Source of the DNA: Planctomycetaceae bacterium UBA6894
Lineage (GTDB): Bacteria > Planctomycetota > Planctomycetia > Gemmatales > Gemmataceae
Length of the DNA stretch: 18,849 nucleotides
Direction of reading: 5' to 3'
Assembly (NCBI GenBank): GCA_002451275.1
Contig: DKBS01000164.1
Coordinates: forward strand, 3,394-22,242
Of this stretch, positions 1-8,591 are shown piece by piece. The position numbers and the translations under genes are program-made. The notes beneath the pieces are model-generated. The model ran no database searches, was not told where the DNA came from, and saw only the letters and a program-made list of their open reading frames with translations. Numbering within the stretch: position 1 is the stretch's first letter; every line of letters begins with the position of its first letter.

Positions 1-1187
1 GTGATTCCGGAGGCGGGGATGACCTGGGTGGATTCGACCGGGCGGGCCGCCGGACCAGTGGCACCCAGCAGCGCCTCGCGGTCGACCATCTGGGTGGACT
101 CGTCGGCCGGGGGAGGTGGCGGCGGGGCCTGCACGGCGCCCCCGCCCAGGGAGGCGGCGACCTTCTCCAGGTCGGCAACGACCTCGTCCATGGTCTGGTA
201 ACGGTCGACGGTGGACTTGGCCACCATCTTCTTGAAGACCGCTTCCAGCAGCGGGGGGGCATCTGGCCTTGCCTTTTTCAGGGACGGGATGGGCTCGTTC
301 TGGTGGGCCATCACCTTTTTCATCTGGGTTTCGGCCGGGTAGACCACCTTGCCGGTGAGGAGGAACCACAGGGTGCAGCCGAGGCTGTAGATGTCGGCGC
401 GGGCGTCGGCGCTTTTGGTGTCCATGGCCTGCTCGGGGGCCATGTATTCGAGGGTGCCGGCGATGGTGCAGGCCTGGGTGATGCCCTCGGTGTCGGATGT
501 TTCGCCGTCGGAGTCGGCGCCCGTCTCCAGACGGACCAGGCCGAGGTCGGCCACCTTGACCCGGCCCGCGGCGTCCACGAGGAAGTTGGCGGGCTTGATG
601 TCGCGGTGGACCATGCCCTGGGCGTGGACATAAGCCATGGCCTTGGCGGCCTGGATGGTGGTATCGACCGCGCGCGGGATCTTGAAGGGGCCGCCCTTGG
701 TGACCAGGTTCAGCAGGTCATCGCCCTCGACGAACTCCATGACGAGGTAGTAGCCACCGGGGCCCTCGTCGGCATCGTAGGCGGCGACGACGCCCGGATG
801 GGCCAGCTTCGCGATGGACTCGACCTCGCGCTGGAAGCGCTGCAGGCCGGCGGAGTTCTCGAGCATCTCGCTGTTGAGCATCTTCAGCGCCACGACGCGC
901 TTCATCCGCTTGTGGCGAGCCTTGAACACGGCGCCCATGCCGCCGGCCCCGAGCTTGCCGAGGATCACATAATTGCCCAACACCAGCTCGTCGAGCCGGC
1001 CATCGAGGATTTTGGACACCTGGTAGGGTGTTATTTCGCCGGCGGCGGCGAGGATCGCCAGGGCGGATTCCTCGGTGCCCTGGTAGGCGGAGGCGTCCGC
1101 CTCGCTGAAGGCGTTTTCCAGGTCGTGTGCCGCCACGACCTGGGCTTCCACCATGCGACGCAAAACGGGCAGTTCGGGTGCCTTCAT
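1..1187 (-). CDS. Ser/Thr protein kinase, planctomycete type (C-terminus beyond window)
   Basis: This is a Hanks-type Ser/Thr kinase; 395 codons are visible with no stop before the window edge. Residues 1-70 form a helical pre-kinase segment (TPYQVSKILDGR, then ELVLGNY) common in planctomycete kinases. The kinase domain has the glycine loop GAGGMG (80-85), ATP lysine K102 in VALKML, catalytic HRDIKPAN (D196), DLG instead of DFG (D214), and MAPEQ (249-253), and ends near residue 342. A proline-rich linker with six prolines follows, and then two ESTQ motifs (363-366 and 385-388). Any transmembrane or sensor region would lie outside the window. ATG 1187 is preferred over the in-frame ATG at 1193 because AGGA then sits 8 nt upstream instead of 2. 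The gene starts 31 nt after the pckA stop, so the two may be co-transcribed. The family is certain; the target is unknown. Confidence 0.93.
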   Translation of the reverse strand, partial: MKAPELPVLRRMVEAQVVAAHDLENAFSEADASAYQGTEESALAILAAAGEITPYQVSKILDGRLDELVLGNYVILGKLGAGGMGAVFKARHKRMKRVVALKMLNSEMLENSAGLQRFQREVESIAKLAHPGVVAAYDADEGPGGYYLVMEFVEGDDLLNLVTKGGPFKIPRAVDTTIQAAKAMAYVHAQGMVHRDIKPANFLVDAAGRVKVADLGLVRLETGADSDGETSDTEGITQACTIAGTLEYMAPEQAMDTKSADARADIYSLGCTLWFLLTGKVVYPAETQMKKVMAHQNEPIPSLKKARPDAPPLLEAVFKKMVAKSTVDRYQTMDEVVADLEKVAASLGGGAVQAPPPPPPADESTQMVDREALLGATGPAARPVESTQVIPASGI

Positions 1188-1218
1188 GAACATTTTCCTG
1201 ACTGTGTTCCCGGCGGTA

Positions 1219-2784
1219 TCAGCCGTTGCTGGTGAGGGACTTGTCGGTGGCGGCCTTCCGGAAGAGGGCGGCCAGGTCGGCCGCGGCGCGGTCGTAGGCC
1301 GCGGGATCCTTCCATTGGGCGCGCGGGTCGAGCTTTAGGGGGTCGATGCCGGAACCGGGCGCCCCGACCAGCGTGGACAGCCGGAACATGGGATCTGGGC
1401 GGAGTGTGGCGGCGTTGAGCCTGTCTTCGAGGATGGCATCGACAATGCCGCGGGTGAAGGCCAGGGGCATGCGGGAGCCGGCGTTTGCGCCCGAGGCCGG
1501 GCCGCCGGCCCAGCCGGTGTTGACCAGCCAGACGCGGGAACCGTGCCGCTTGAGCCTTTCGCGCAGCATGGAGGCGTAGGACTCGGGGCTGCGGGGCATG
1601 AACGGGGCGCCGAAGCAGGCGCTGAAGGTGGCCGTGGGCGCGGAGACACCCTTCTCAGTGCCGGCCACCTTGGCGGTGTAGCCCAGCAGGAAGTGGTGGA
1701 GGGCGTCATCGGGCGAGAGCGCGGCTACGGGAGGGAGCACGCCAAACGCGTCGCAGGTGAGGAAGATCACATGGGAGGGATGGCCGCCGACGCTTTCCGG
1801 GACCCGGCCGGGGATGTGTTCCAACGGGTAGGCGCCGCGGGTGTTCTCGGTCCAGGCGCTGCTGGAAAAATCGGGATTCCGGGAGGGAGATGCGAGCGGG
1901 ACATTCTCGAGCAGGCTGCCGAAGCCCAGAGCCTGGTGGATTTCGGGTTCTGTTTCCGGCCGCAGATTGATGGTCTTGGCGTAGCAGCCGCCCTCGAAAT
2001 TGAAGATGCCGGCGGGGGACCAGCCGTGTTCATCGTCGCCGATGAGCTTGCGGCGGGGATCGGCGGAGAGGGTGGTTTTGCCGGTGCCCGAGAGTCCGAA
2101 GTACAGGGCGGTATCGCCCGCCTGACCCATGGTGGCCGAGCAGTGCATGGGCAGCACCTCCTGGCTGGGCAGCCACCAGTTCAGGAAACTAAAGATGGAT
2201 TTCTTGATTTCGCCCGCGTAGAGGGTGCCGAGGATGAGCACGCGACGGCCCGCGAGGTCGAGGCCGACAAACACCTCGCTGCGGGCGCCGCAGGGAGCAA
2301 TGGTCGCCGGGCAGGTGCCGGCGGCCAGGATGTTCACCTCCGGTCGCCCGGGGAGGTTGCCCTGGCGGAAGAGGCAACGGCTGAACAGGGCCTGCCAGGC
2401 TTGATCGGTGAGCACACGCACATTGACGCCATGGACCGGGTCGGCGCCGGCGTGGGCCTGGACATCGAACAGTTCGGGCTGGCCGGCGAGGTGGGTGAGG
2501 GCCTTATGCCACAGGAGGTCGAACTGCCCGGGATCGACCGGCTGGTTGACCGCGCCCCAGTCGATGGTGCCCGCGACGGCGGGATCTTCCACCAGGAAGC
2601 GGTCCTTGGGTTGCCGGCCGGTGTAGGGGCCGGTGCGGACCGCGAGGGCCCCCCGGGCTGACAGCAGGCCCTCGCCGCGGCGGACGGCATGTTCGACCAG
2701 TTCGGGCACATGGTCCGCGACATGCAGCTTGCCGGCAGGTTTCACCCCGCCGGGCAGCGGCTTTGACTGAGCGTATTCACCCAT
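1219..2784 (-). CDS. pckA: Phosphoenolpyruvate carboxykinase (ATP)
   Basis: This cytoplasmic enzyme converts oxaloacetate and ATP to PEP, CO2 and ADP, the entry step of gluconeogenesis. At 521 residues it is close to the usual 530-540. All landmark sites are visible: substrate-binding TGRQPKD (R57), KK194-195 before FLNWWLPSQ, metal-ligand MHCSA (H214), P-loop GLSGTGKTT (230-238, K236), Mg-binding IGDDEHGW (D250-D251), NFEGGCYAKTI (262-272), ENTRGAYP (R316) and VNTGWAGG (421-428). The P-loop and its neighbours are those of the ATP-dependent family, not the GTP-dependent one. The upstream Shine-Dalgarno is weak (G-rich stretch only), so the start rests on being the first ATG and on alignment with the family N-terminus. 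A protein kinase gene follows 31 nt downstream. The gene looks intact and functional. Confidence 0.97.
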   Translation of the reverse strand: MGEYAQSKPLPGGVKPAGKLHVADHVPELVEHAVRRGEGLLSARGALAVRTGPYTGRQPKDRFLVEDPAVAGTIDWGAVNQPVDPGQFDLLWHKALTHLAGQPELFDVQAHAGADPVHGVNVRVLTDQAWQALFSRCLFRQGNLPGRPEVNILAAGTCPATIAPCGARSEVFVGLDLAGRRVLILGTLYAGEIKKSIFSFLNWWLPSQEVLPMHCSATMGQAGDTALYFGLSGTGKTTLSADPRRKLIGDDEHGWSPAGIFNFEGGCYAKTINLRPETEPEIHQALGFGSLLENVPLASPSRNPDFSSSAWTENTRGAYPLEHIPGRVPESVGGHPSHVIFLTCDAFGVLPPVAALSPDDALHHFLLGYTAKVAGTEKGVSAPTATFSACFGAPFMPRSPESYASMLRERLKRHGSRVWLVNTGWAGGPASGANAGSRMPLAFTRGIVDAILEDRLNAATLRPDPMFRLSTLVGAPGSGIDPLKLDPRAQWKDPAAYDRAAADLAALFRKAATDKSLTSNG

Positions 2785-2877
2785 CGACGCACCCCATCTC
2801 CACGGTTTCCCGGGCCACCCGTCATTTTATGGATCAGCGGCGGAAAAAGGTGGAAACCGGTGGATTGCCCCGGAAAA

Positions 2878-5800
2878 TCATTCCACCACGAGCACGCCGT
2901 TCATGACCATCCAGTGCCCTGGGAATGTACACACGAAGGGGTACCGGCCCTTGGGGGGAGACTTGATATAGATTGTGAACTTTTCGCCCGGAGAGACCAC
3001 ATCGGTGTGGGCGAGCAATTCCGAGGCTTCGGGGATGTAGTGCCTGGCGGCGGCATCGGGGTCGGAAATCAGGCGGTTGGCCAGGTCGCCGACCTTTTGG
3101 AGGGAACCGGGGGCGATGAGCGCCCAGTTGTGGGGGACCACATCGGGGTTGGTGAAGGTGATGGCGAGGTTTGCGCCGGCTTTGGCCTTCAGTTCCCGGG
3201 GGGCGTAGCTGAGGTTGGGCCCGGCCTGGATTTCCAGGGGCTGTGCCCCTGGAAGCGGATGCCGCCAGCGGTTGGGGACGGTTTTGCCAGCCAAGGCCAG
3301 GTCGGAAAGGATGGGGTGGGGATTGATCACCTTGGACCGGGCCTGGTAATCGGTGAGGAGGGTGTAGTCGGGGGCCATCTTGTGGACGGTGGCGAAAAGA
3401 TCGACCGGGCAGGCGGGCGAGACGCGGAGATGCAGGTGCAGGGTGTTGACCGGCTGCAGGTCGGGGATTTCGACAAAGACGGTGCGGCCATCGCCCAGGA
3501 CATGCACCTTGCGGATGGGCAGGACATCGTGGCCCTTGAGCCCGAAATGGCGCGTGGAGAACTCGGGGGAGCCGTAGGCGGGGCCGTAGCGGTAGTTCCA
3601 GGCCAGGGCGATGGAGCTTTGCGGCAGCGAGAGCAGCTCGCGGTCGACCGGGAGTGTGAAACGCAGCAGGACGCCGTTTGCGTGGGCCTTGCATTCAACC
3701 GGCAGTTGGGTGGGATCGCCGGTGTGGCGGACGCGCTGGAGGCAGCCGTCATCGACCGCGTAGCTGCCCCAACCCTGCATGCCGGCGACATAGAGCTGGC
3801 CATCTTCGGGATGGAAGCGGCCGCGGTGGGCACCGCTCCTGAATTCGCCCGGCAACGGGACAATGGCGCCCTGGGCCTGGCCATCGATCTCATCGCGCAG
3901 CAGGAGGTGGTGGGTGCAGGCGCCGAAGGAGAAGTGGACCATCTTTCCGGCCAGGGGCCCCCAGCGGTTGTCCGGCACAGCGATCTGGCCGCCGGCGGAG
4001 TTGTCGATGCCGCGGGGCAGGTAGACCAGCGGCAGGTCGGGTGTCTTGCCGTTTTTGGGCCCGGTGTAGCCGTAGAAGCCGTCTTTTTTGATCTCGCAAA
4101 TCATGCTGGCGGGGGTCCATTCGCCCTCGGAGCAGGGGACGGTGAGGCGACCATCGGGTGTCAGGCCAATGCCATCGGGGTTGCGGAAGCCGGTGGCGAG
4201 GACCTCGGCGGACCGGCCATCGGGCGAGACGCGGACAACGCCCTGGTTGCTGGAGGCGAGGTAGAAACTGCCATCGGGACCGCGCTCGAGACCGCAGATG
4301 AAATCGTGGCCGCCCGGTGAAGGCTTGTAGGCCATGGAAAAACAGGCGTGGTGGTCGTATTCCCCGTCGCCATCGAGGTCATCGAGGCGGGTGATCTGGT
4401 CGCGGCCGAGGACGAAGGGCACCCCCTGGTGCACGACCATGCCCAGGGCCTGGTGCAGGCCGCTGGCCACCTTGCGCCAGGTGACGGAGCCCTGCTGGCG
4501 GGTGACGCCATCGACTCGCCAGACATCGCCCTGCATGGTGCAGACCAGGGAGGAGCCGCCGAGCAGGTGGGCGACATCGCCGGGGAAGAACGGGGAGTGC
4601 CAGGGATTTTTGTGCGGGGTCTCGAAGGTATCGATGGCGTAGGGGGAACCGGCGCCCTGGATGATGGCGCGGTCGAGGCGCTCGGGCCAGCGGGGCCTGC
4701 CGCCGCCGCGGGTGAATTGCTCGAGGGGGCTGGAGGCGCGGGGGCCGGCCTGGCGGGTGAACCGGCCATTTTCCGACCACGCCGAATCGAGGTGTTCCAC
4801 CCCGTTGAGGACATAGTGGAAGATGATCCGGTCGCCGTGGCGGTAGTAGCCGAGGTATCTGGAGTTGGCCGGGTCTGGCTTGGCCAGCGGGGCGGCGGCG
4901 GGCTCGAGCGGCAGGAGAGGGCCGGCGGGTTTCAGGCCGTCCATGAATCCATGGCGGATGCTGCCCAGGTTGAGGAAGCCACCTTTCCAGACAGCCTCGT
5001 AGGCGAAGGTTTCCGGATTGAAGCAGGCTGCGAGGTCTCCCTGGTCGCCGAGGCGCACGCAGACTCCGCGAATCACCTCCAGATCGCCGGGTGGAACCTG
5101 CACGGCGGGGAGGGCCCGGCGCCGGCGGGTTTCCAGAACGGCTTCGGCGAAATTGCCCTTGGCCGTGGATTCTCCCCGGATGGCGCGAAATCCGAGGAGG
5201 GCAGCCTCGCGGATGACGGGGACCCAGGGCCCCTCGGGTCGGGGGCGGGGAGAGCGGAAGACGCCTGCCAGCACGCGGCCCAGATCGGCCTTGCCCCACT
5301 CGGCGCTTTTCCAGGTGTCCTCGTTCTGGTTGCCCCAGTGGCCGTGCTTGCCCATGTCGAGGCCGGGGAAAGCCTGCACCACAGCGGGGCGATTGGCCTG
5401 GGAGGCGAAATGGCGCGTCTCCTTGGCGTAGAAGTCGTACAGGCGCTCGCGGTTGGGGAAGGCGTTCCAGAGTGGGTTGGATTTGAGGTCGATCGGTTCG
5501 CGGCCGTGGGGGAAGGCCTCGGCCTTGTGGGAGACCAGGGCGTGCTCGGCAACACGCTTGGCCGCGCCTGGGTCTTTGCCCAGATCGAGCAGGAAGCGGA
5601 CGAGGTCGGCTCGTTCCTGGTCGTTGAGGGATTCGATCACGCCGCCGGGCATGAGGGAGCCGATTTCCTTTTTCTCCTCGCAATCGGCCTCGGGGATTTC
5701 GAGGACGGTGCCGGTGGCGGATTCGCGCAGGCGGATTTTTCCAGGAACACCGGGCTCCAGGTAGCCCTGCAGCACCTTGCCCTCTGCAGTGGCCACCTGC

Positions 5801-7575
5801 CAGGCCCGGAATTCGGGACGGACGGTGCGGTTGGGCCAGAGGACGGCCTCGACGATCGCCTCGGGGGGTTGGCAGGTGGCCACCAGGGTGAGGTCGGGGC
5901 CGACCTTGCCGCCAGCCACGCCCACCTTGTGACAACTGAGGCAGGCCTGCTTGGGTGAGGCGAAGAGGGCGGCACCGCGCTGGGCATCGCCTTTCTCGAG
6001 GCTGAGGGACAGCACCTTTTTCTGAACCTCGGGGTCGAATCCAATGGGGGGCTTGCCCAGGGGCTTCGGGTCGATGTGGCGCTTGGCCGGGTTGGCGGAT
6101 TTGGATGCGTCGGGGTGTTCATTCTTGGCGGGATTCCCGGTCATGTCCCACAGGCCGGTGGTGTTGGCGTCGGCCGCGGGCGGGGTGACAGCCTGGTGGG
6201 GTGTGTGGGTGCCGGAACGCAGGCGGGCCCAGCGGATGGAGCCCCCCGTGGTGAGGCCGCCCTCGGCCAACCGGCCTATACCCAGGTGCCCCTCCAGGGG
6301 CTTGACTTCCAGGCGCTGAACGGGAGCTTTGGCGACTTGTGAGCCATCCACCCAGAGTTCCACCCCGGTTTGGGACAGGACAAGGCCGATGGTGTGTTCC
6401 CGGTTGTCTGCAATCACTTTTTCGGAGTGGAGATGGTCGGGTTTGTGGCCGGGCATGAAAACGGAAAGCGCGCCCGTGCCGGGGGAGGTGAAAAGCTCCC
6501 AGTGGGCGGGGCTGTTTTTGTTATCGCTGGCGAGGAGGACCCGGAAGGTGGAGGCATCGCCCAGTTTTGCGCGCACCTCGGCGGTGAGGGGCGGGTTGCG
6601 GTATTCGGGTTTGCCTTCGGCCAGCCAACCGGGGTCGCCGGGGGGTGTGGGTGGTTTGGGCTCCACCCGCTGGGGTATGGGGGTGCGGGGTTTGGGGGGT
6701 GAGCCGGGGTTTTCGCCCCGCAGGCTTCGGGTGAGCCAGGCGAGGCCATCGAGGTTGTCGCGCAGGGTGAGTTCGGCATCGTGCTCGGTGTGGCCCAACA
6801 CGCCGACGGGGCCGGTGTACCCTGAAGCGAGGATGGCTTTCAGGCATTCGAGATCGTTGGCGCCCTGGCCCAATTGGAGGATCTTGCGGCCCACCTTGTC
6901 GCCGTCGGTGTCCATGCCGTTGAGATTGACGCACAGCAGGTGGGGCTGGATGGCCTTCAGCATGGGCGCGAGGCGGGCCAGGTGATCGTGGCCGTGGTGC
7001 AGGTTGTAGACGATGCCGGCATCGATGCCCGTGGCCTGCTTGAGGGCCGCGAGCACCTGGACCTGGTTTTCCGGCTCGCCAAACCAGCCGCCGTGGTTGT
7101 ACAGCGCGACCTTGCAGCCCTGTTTCTGGCCGGCGACGACTATGGGGGCGAGGGTGGCGCCCGCGGCCTTCACCTTATCGGCCTGTGGATTGCCGGGGGC
7201 CGGGTCGCCCAGGCTGACCCAGAGCTGCGGGTGGAAGCCGTGCCGCGCCGCGGCCTGCAGGATTTTCTCCCCCGGGCCGGCCAAGGCGGCGGGGAACCAG
7301 ACGGCGGTGAGGTCGATGCCGGCCTTTTTCAGCAGGCCGAATTCTTCATCCATGCGGGCGAGGTGCTCCTCGCGCCAGTCCCAGGCGAGCCTGGAGACGC
7401 CAGCAGCCTGCAGCATTGCCACGCGCTCGGGTGGGGTGCGTTTTTTCGCGTCGAAAGGAACCACGCACCATGCCACCAGATTGCCTTTTTCGAACAAGGC
7501 ATCCGCCCGCCGGGGCGGGGCGGCGGGTTGGGATGGGGTGAGGAGGGCGGCACAAAGGAGGGTGATCATTTCCAT
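2878..7575 (-). CDS. Exported multidomain redox protein: TIM barrel, LamG-like, heme c, beta-propeller, azurin-like
   Basis: A 1565-residue protein. Residues 1-20 resemble a short signal peptide. Residues 25-285 form a xylose-isomerase-like TIM barrel (LYNHGGWFGEPEN at 158-170, NLHHGHDHL at 191-199), followed by a proline-rich linker (290-314) and a LamG/concanavalin-like segment (330-455). Residues 515-668 are a PVC-type heme c domain with CLSCH (C545, C548, H549), GGKVGPDLT and a likely axial Met in LMPGG (M642). A segment around 735-870 containing GKHGHWGNQ resembles DUF6797 of PVC bacteria. Residues 960-1400 look like a sugar-dehydrogenase-type beta-propeller with a calcium-loop motif DLDGDGEYD (1066-1074). 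Residues 1445-1565 form an azurin-like cupredoxin with ligands H1482, C1549, H1554 and M1558. Heme and copper domains imply periplasmic or extracellular electron transfer. The substrate is unknown. M3 (7569) is an equally possible start, with GGGGAA upstream. Confidence 0.9.
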   Translation of the reverse strand: MEMITLLCAALLTPSQPAAPPRRADALFEKGNLVAWCVVPFDAKKRTPPERVAMLQAAGVSRLAWDWREEHLARMDEEFGLLKKAGIDLTAVWFPAALAGPGEKILQAAARHGFHPQLWVSLGDPAPGNPQADKVKAAGATLAPIVVAGQKQGCKVALYNHGGWFGEPENQVQVLAALKQATGIDAGIVYNLHHGHDHLARLAPMLKAIQPHLLCVNLNGMDTDGDKVGRKILQLGQGANDLECLKAILASGYTGPVGVLGHTEHDAELTLRDNLDGLAWLTRSLRGENPGSPPKPRTPIPQRVEPKPPTPPGDPGWLAEGKPEYRNPPLTAEVRAKLGDASTFRVLLASDNKNSPAHWELFTSPGTGALSVFMPGHKPDHLHSEKVIADNREHTIGLVLSQTGVELWVDGSQVAKAPVQRLEVKPLEGHLGIGRLAEGGLTTGGSIRWARLRSGTHTPHQAVTPPAADANTTGLWDMTGNPAKNEHPDASKSANPAKRHIDPKPLGKPPIGFDPEVQKKVLSLSLEKGDAQRGAALFASPKQACLSCHKVGVAGGKVGPDLTLVATCQPPEAIVEAVLWPNRTVRPEFRAWQVATAEGKVLQGYLEPGVPGKIRLRESATGTVLEIPEADCEEKKEIGSLMPGGVIESLNDQERADLVRFLLDLGKDPGAAKRVAEHALVSHKAEAFPHGREPIDLKSNPLWNAFPNRERLYDFYAKETRHFASQANRPAVVQAFPGLDMGKHGHWGNQNEDTWKSAEWGKADLGRVLAGVFRSPRPRPEGPWVPVIREAALLGFRAIRGESTAKGNFAEAVLETRRRRALPAVQVPPGDLEVIRGVCVRLGDQGDLAACFNPETFAYEAVWKGGFLNLGSIRHGFMDGLKPAGPLLPLEPAAAPLAKPDPANSRYLGYYRHGDRIIFHYVLNGVEHLDSAWSENGRFTRQAGPRASSPLEQFTRGGGRPRWPERLDRAIIQGAGSPYAIDTFETPHKNPWHSPFFPGDVAHLLGGSSLVCTMQGDVWRVDGVTRQQGSVTWRKVASGLHQALGMVVHQGVPFVLGRDQITRLDDLDGDGEYDHHACFSMAYKPSPGGHDFICGLERGPDGSFYLASSNQGVVRVSPDGRSAEVLATGFRNPDGIGLTPDGRLTVPCSEGEWTPASMICEIKKDGFYGYTGPKNGKTPDLPLVYLPRGIDNSAGGQIAVPDNRWGPLAGKMVHFSFGACTHHLLLRDEIDGQAQGAIVPLPGEFRSGAHRGRFHPEDGQLYVAGMQGWGSYAVDDGCLQRVRHTGDPTQLPVECKAHANGVLLRFTLPVDRELLSLPQSSIALAWNYRYGPAYGSPEFSTRHFGLKGHDVLPIRKVHVLGDGRTVFVEIPDLQPVNTLHLHLRVSPACPVDLFATVHKMAPDYTLLTDYQARSKVINPHPILSDLALAGKTVPNRWRHPLPGAQPLEIQAGPNLSYAPRELKAKAGANLAITFTNPDVVPHNWALIAPGSLQKVGDLANRLISDPDAAARHYIPEASELLAHTDVVSPGEKFTIYIKSPPKGRYPFVCTFPGHWMVMNGVLVVE

Positions 7576-7633
7576 TCCCCGGGAGGGTGGGGTGATTCGA
7601 GGGCAAGGGATTGGGTGGATTTGGAGAGCGACC

Positions 7634-8524
7634 CTAGCAGAGCAGCATCATCAGGCGATTGCGGTAGTCGGTGGTGACAGGGTGGATGTCGCCCAGCGCA
7701 TGGAAGCACTGGATCATGGCTTCCTTCACCGGTCCGTTGAGGAGATTGACATCGTCCTCGCCGGCGGTGACGAGCGATTCGAGCGCGGCAGGGTAGTCGC
7801 CCCGCATGGCCTGGCAGCACCCGAGTTCGTAGAGGGCGCGGGCCTTTTCCTTGCCCTGGCTGCTGGCGACCTTTTGTGAGCAATCCTGCAGGTTGGTGTT
7901 GATGCCGGGGCGGCCGGCAAACCAGGACCGGGCCTTCAGGGCGAGGGCCTCGTCGCCGGTATCGCCGCCGCAGTTGACCATCTCGAGCAGTTTGGCGACT
8001 TCGGCATGCTCCCCCCTAGCCAGCAGGAGGCGGGCGAGGCCGACGCGGGCCTCATCGAGGAATTCCTCACCCTCCAGGGCCTGGCGGTAGAGTTTTTCAG
8101 CGGTGGCGACATCCCCGGAATCTTCGATGCCGCGGGCCTGCTCCACCAGATTTTGCGCCTCGGTGGGGAGGAGACGGTCGAGGAACTCGGCCAGTTCCTT
8201 CTCGGGCAGCAGGCCGGTGAAGCGGTCCACCGGGCGGCCTTCAGCGAAGGCGACGACATCGGGGATGGAATTGATGCCGAAGGCCATGGCGATGCGCTGC
8301 TGCTTGTCCACATCGACGCGGGCCAGGGCAATCTTGCCGCCGCGCTGGGTGACCAGCTTTTCCAGCAGGGGCTTGAGCAGTTTGCACGGCTGGCACCAGG
8401 ACGCCCAGAAATCGACAATGACCGGCACGGGGGACATGACCACCCGGGCCTCGAAATTCTCCTCGGTGGCGTCGAAGATGAAATCGTCGGTGTGGTCGGC
8501 GGTCAGGTCGGGCAGTTCGGACAT
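7634..8524 (-). CDS. ybbN: CnoX/YbbN-type thioredoxin-TPR co-chaperone
   Basis: A cytoplasmic protein of 296 residues with an N-terminal thioredoxin fold (about 18-115) and C-terminal TPR helices (about 120-290). The redox motif WCQPCK carries C44 and C47, and the cis-proline is P88 in INSIPDV. The C-terminal YRNRLMMLLC corresponds to the conserved end of E. coli YbbN (CnoX), and the length agrees with that family (284 in E. coli). CnoX proteins hold oxidation-damaged clients and pass them to chaperones. The E. coli protein lacks a redox-active CxxC, whereas this one keeps both cysteines, so disulfide reduction is plausible. ATG 8524 is chosen over an upstream ATG (8566) because AGGAG lies 8-9 nt before it and the longer N-terminus has no family counterpart. 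Downstream, the large redox protein begins after 58 nt. Confidence 0.93.
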   Translation of the reverse strand: MSELPDLTADHTDDFIFDATEENFEARVVMSPVPVIVDFWASWCQPCKLLKPLLEKLVTQRGGKIALARVDVDKQQRIAMAFGINSIPDVVAFAEGRPVDRFTGLLPEKELAEFLDRLLPTEAQNLVEQARGIEDSGDVATAEKLYRQALEGEEFLDEARVGLARLLLARGEHAEVAKLLEMVNCGGDTGDEALALKARSWFAGRPGINTNLQDCSQKVASSQGKEKARALYELGCCQAMRGDYPAALESLVTAGEDDVNLLNGPVKEAMIQCFHALGDIHPVTTDYRNRLMMLLC

Positions 8525-8533
8525 GGTTTGCTT

Positions 8534-8538
8534 CTCCT
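8534..8538 (-). promoter_or_regulatory. Ribosome binding site fixing the thioredoxin-TPR start
   Basis: AGGAG on the minus strand, 9 nt before ATG 8524. The upstream ATG at 8566 has no comparable site, so this motif decides the start. Confidence 0.75.
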
Positions 8539-8555
8539 GCCGCACCGGGGCGGCA
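8538..8555. repeat. Hairpin abutting the ribosome binding site of the thioredoxin-TPR gene
   Basis: TGCCGC (8538-8543) and GCGGCA (8550-8555) are perfectly complementary around a 6-nt loop. The downstream arm in mRNA sense overlaps the first base of the AGGAG ribosome site. It could tune translation or mark the end of the upstream message. Confidence 0.4.
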
Positions 8556-8591
8556 TGCGGTTCCACTTTTCAGAAATTCAGGCCAGTCTTT

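Noticed and set aside
303..1235. 310-codon plus-strand frame opposite the protein kinase
   Set aside because: The minus strand encodes all kinase motifs in order; the plus frame is His/Gly/Val-rich without family features.
2785..2877. Possible -10 box (TAAAAT) upstream of pckA
   Set aside because: No -35 element at suitable spacing; too weak to call a promoter.
2860..5958. Long plus-strand frames (486 and 536 codons) opposite the large redox gene
   Set aside because: They arise from codon bias of the minus-strand gene; no recognisable domain, and both lie entirely within a better-supported CDS.
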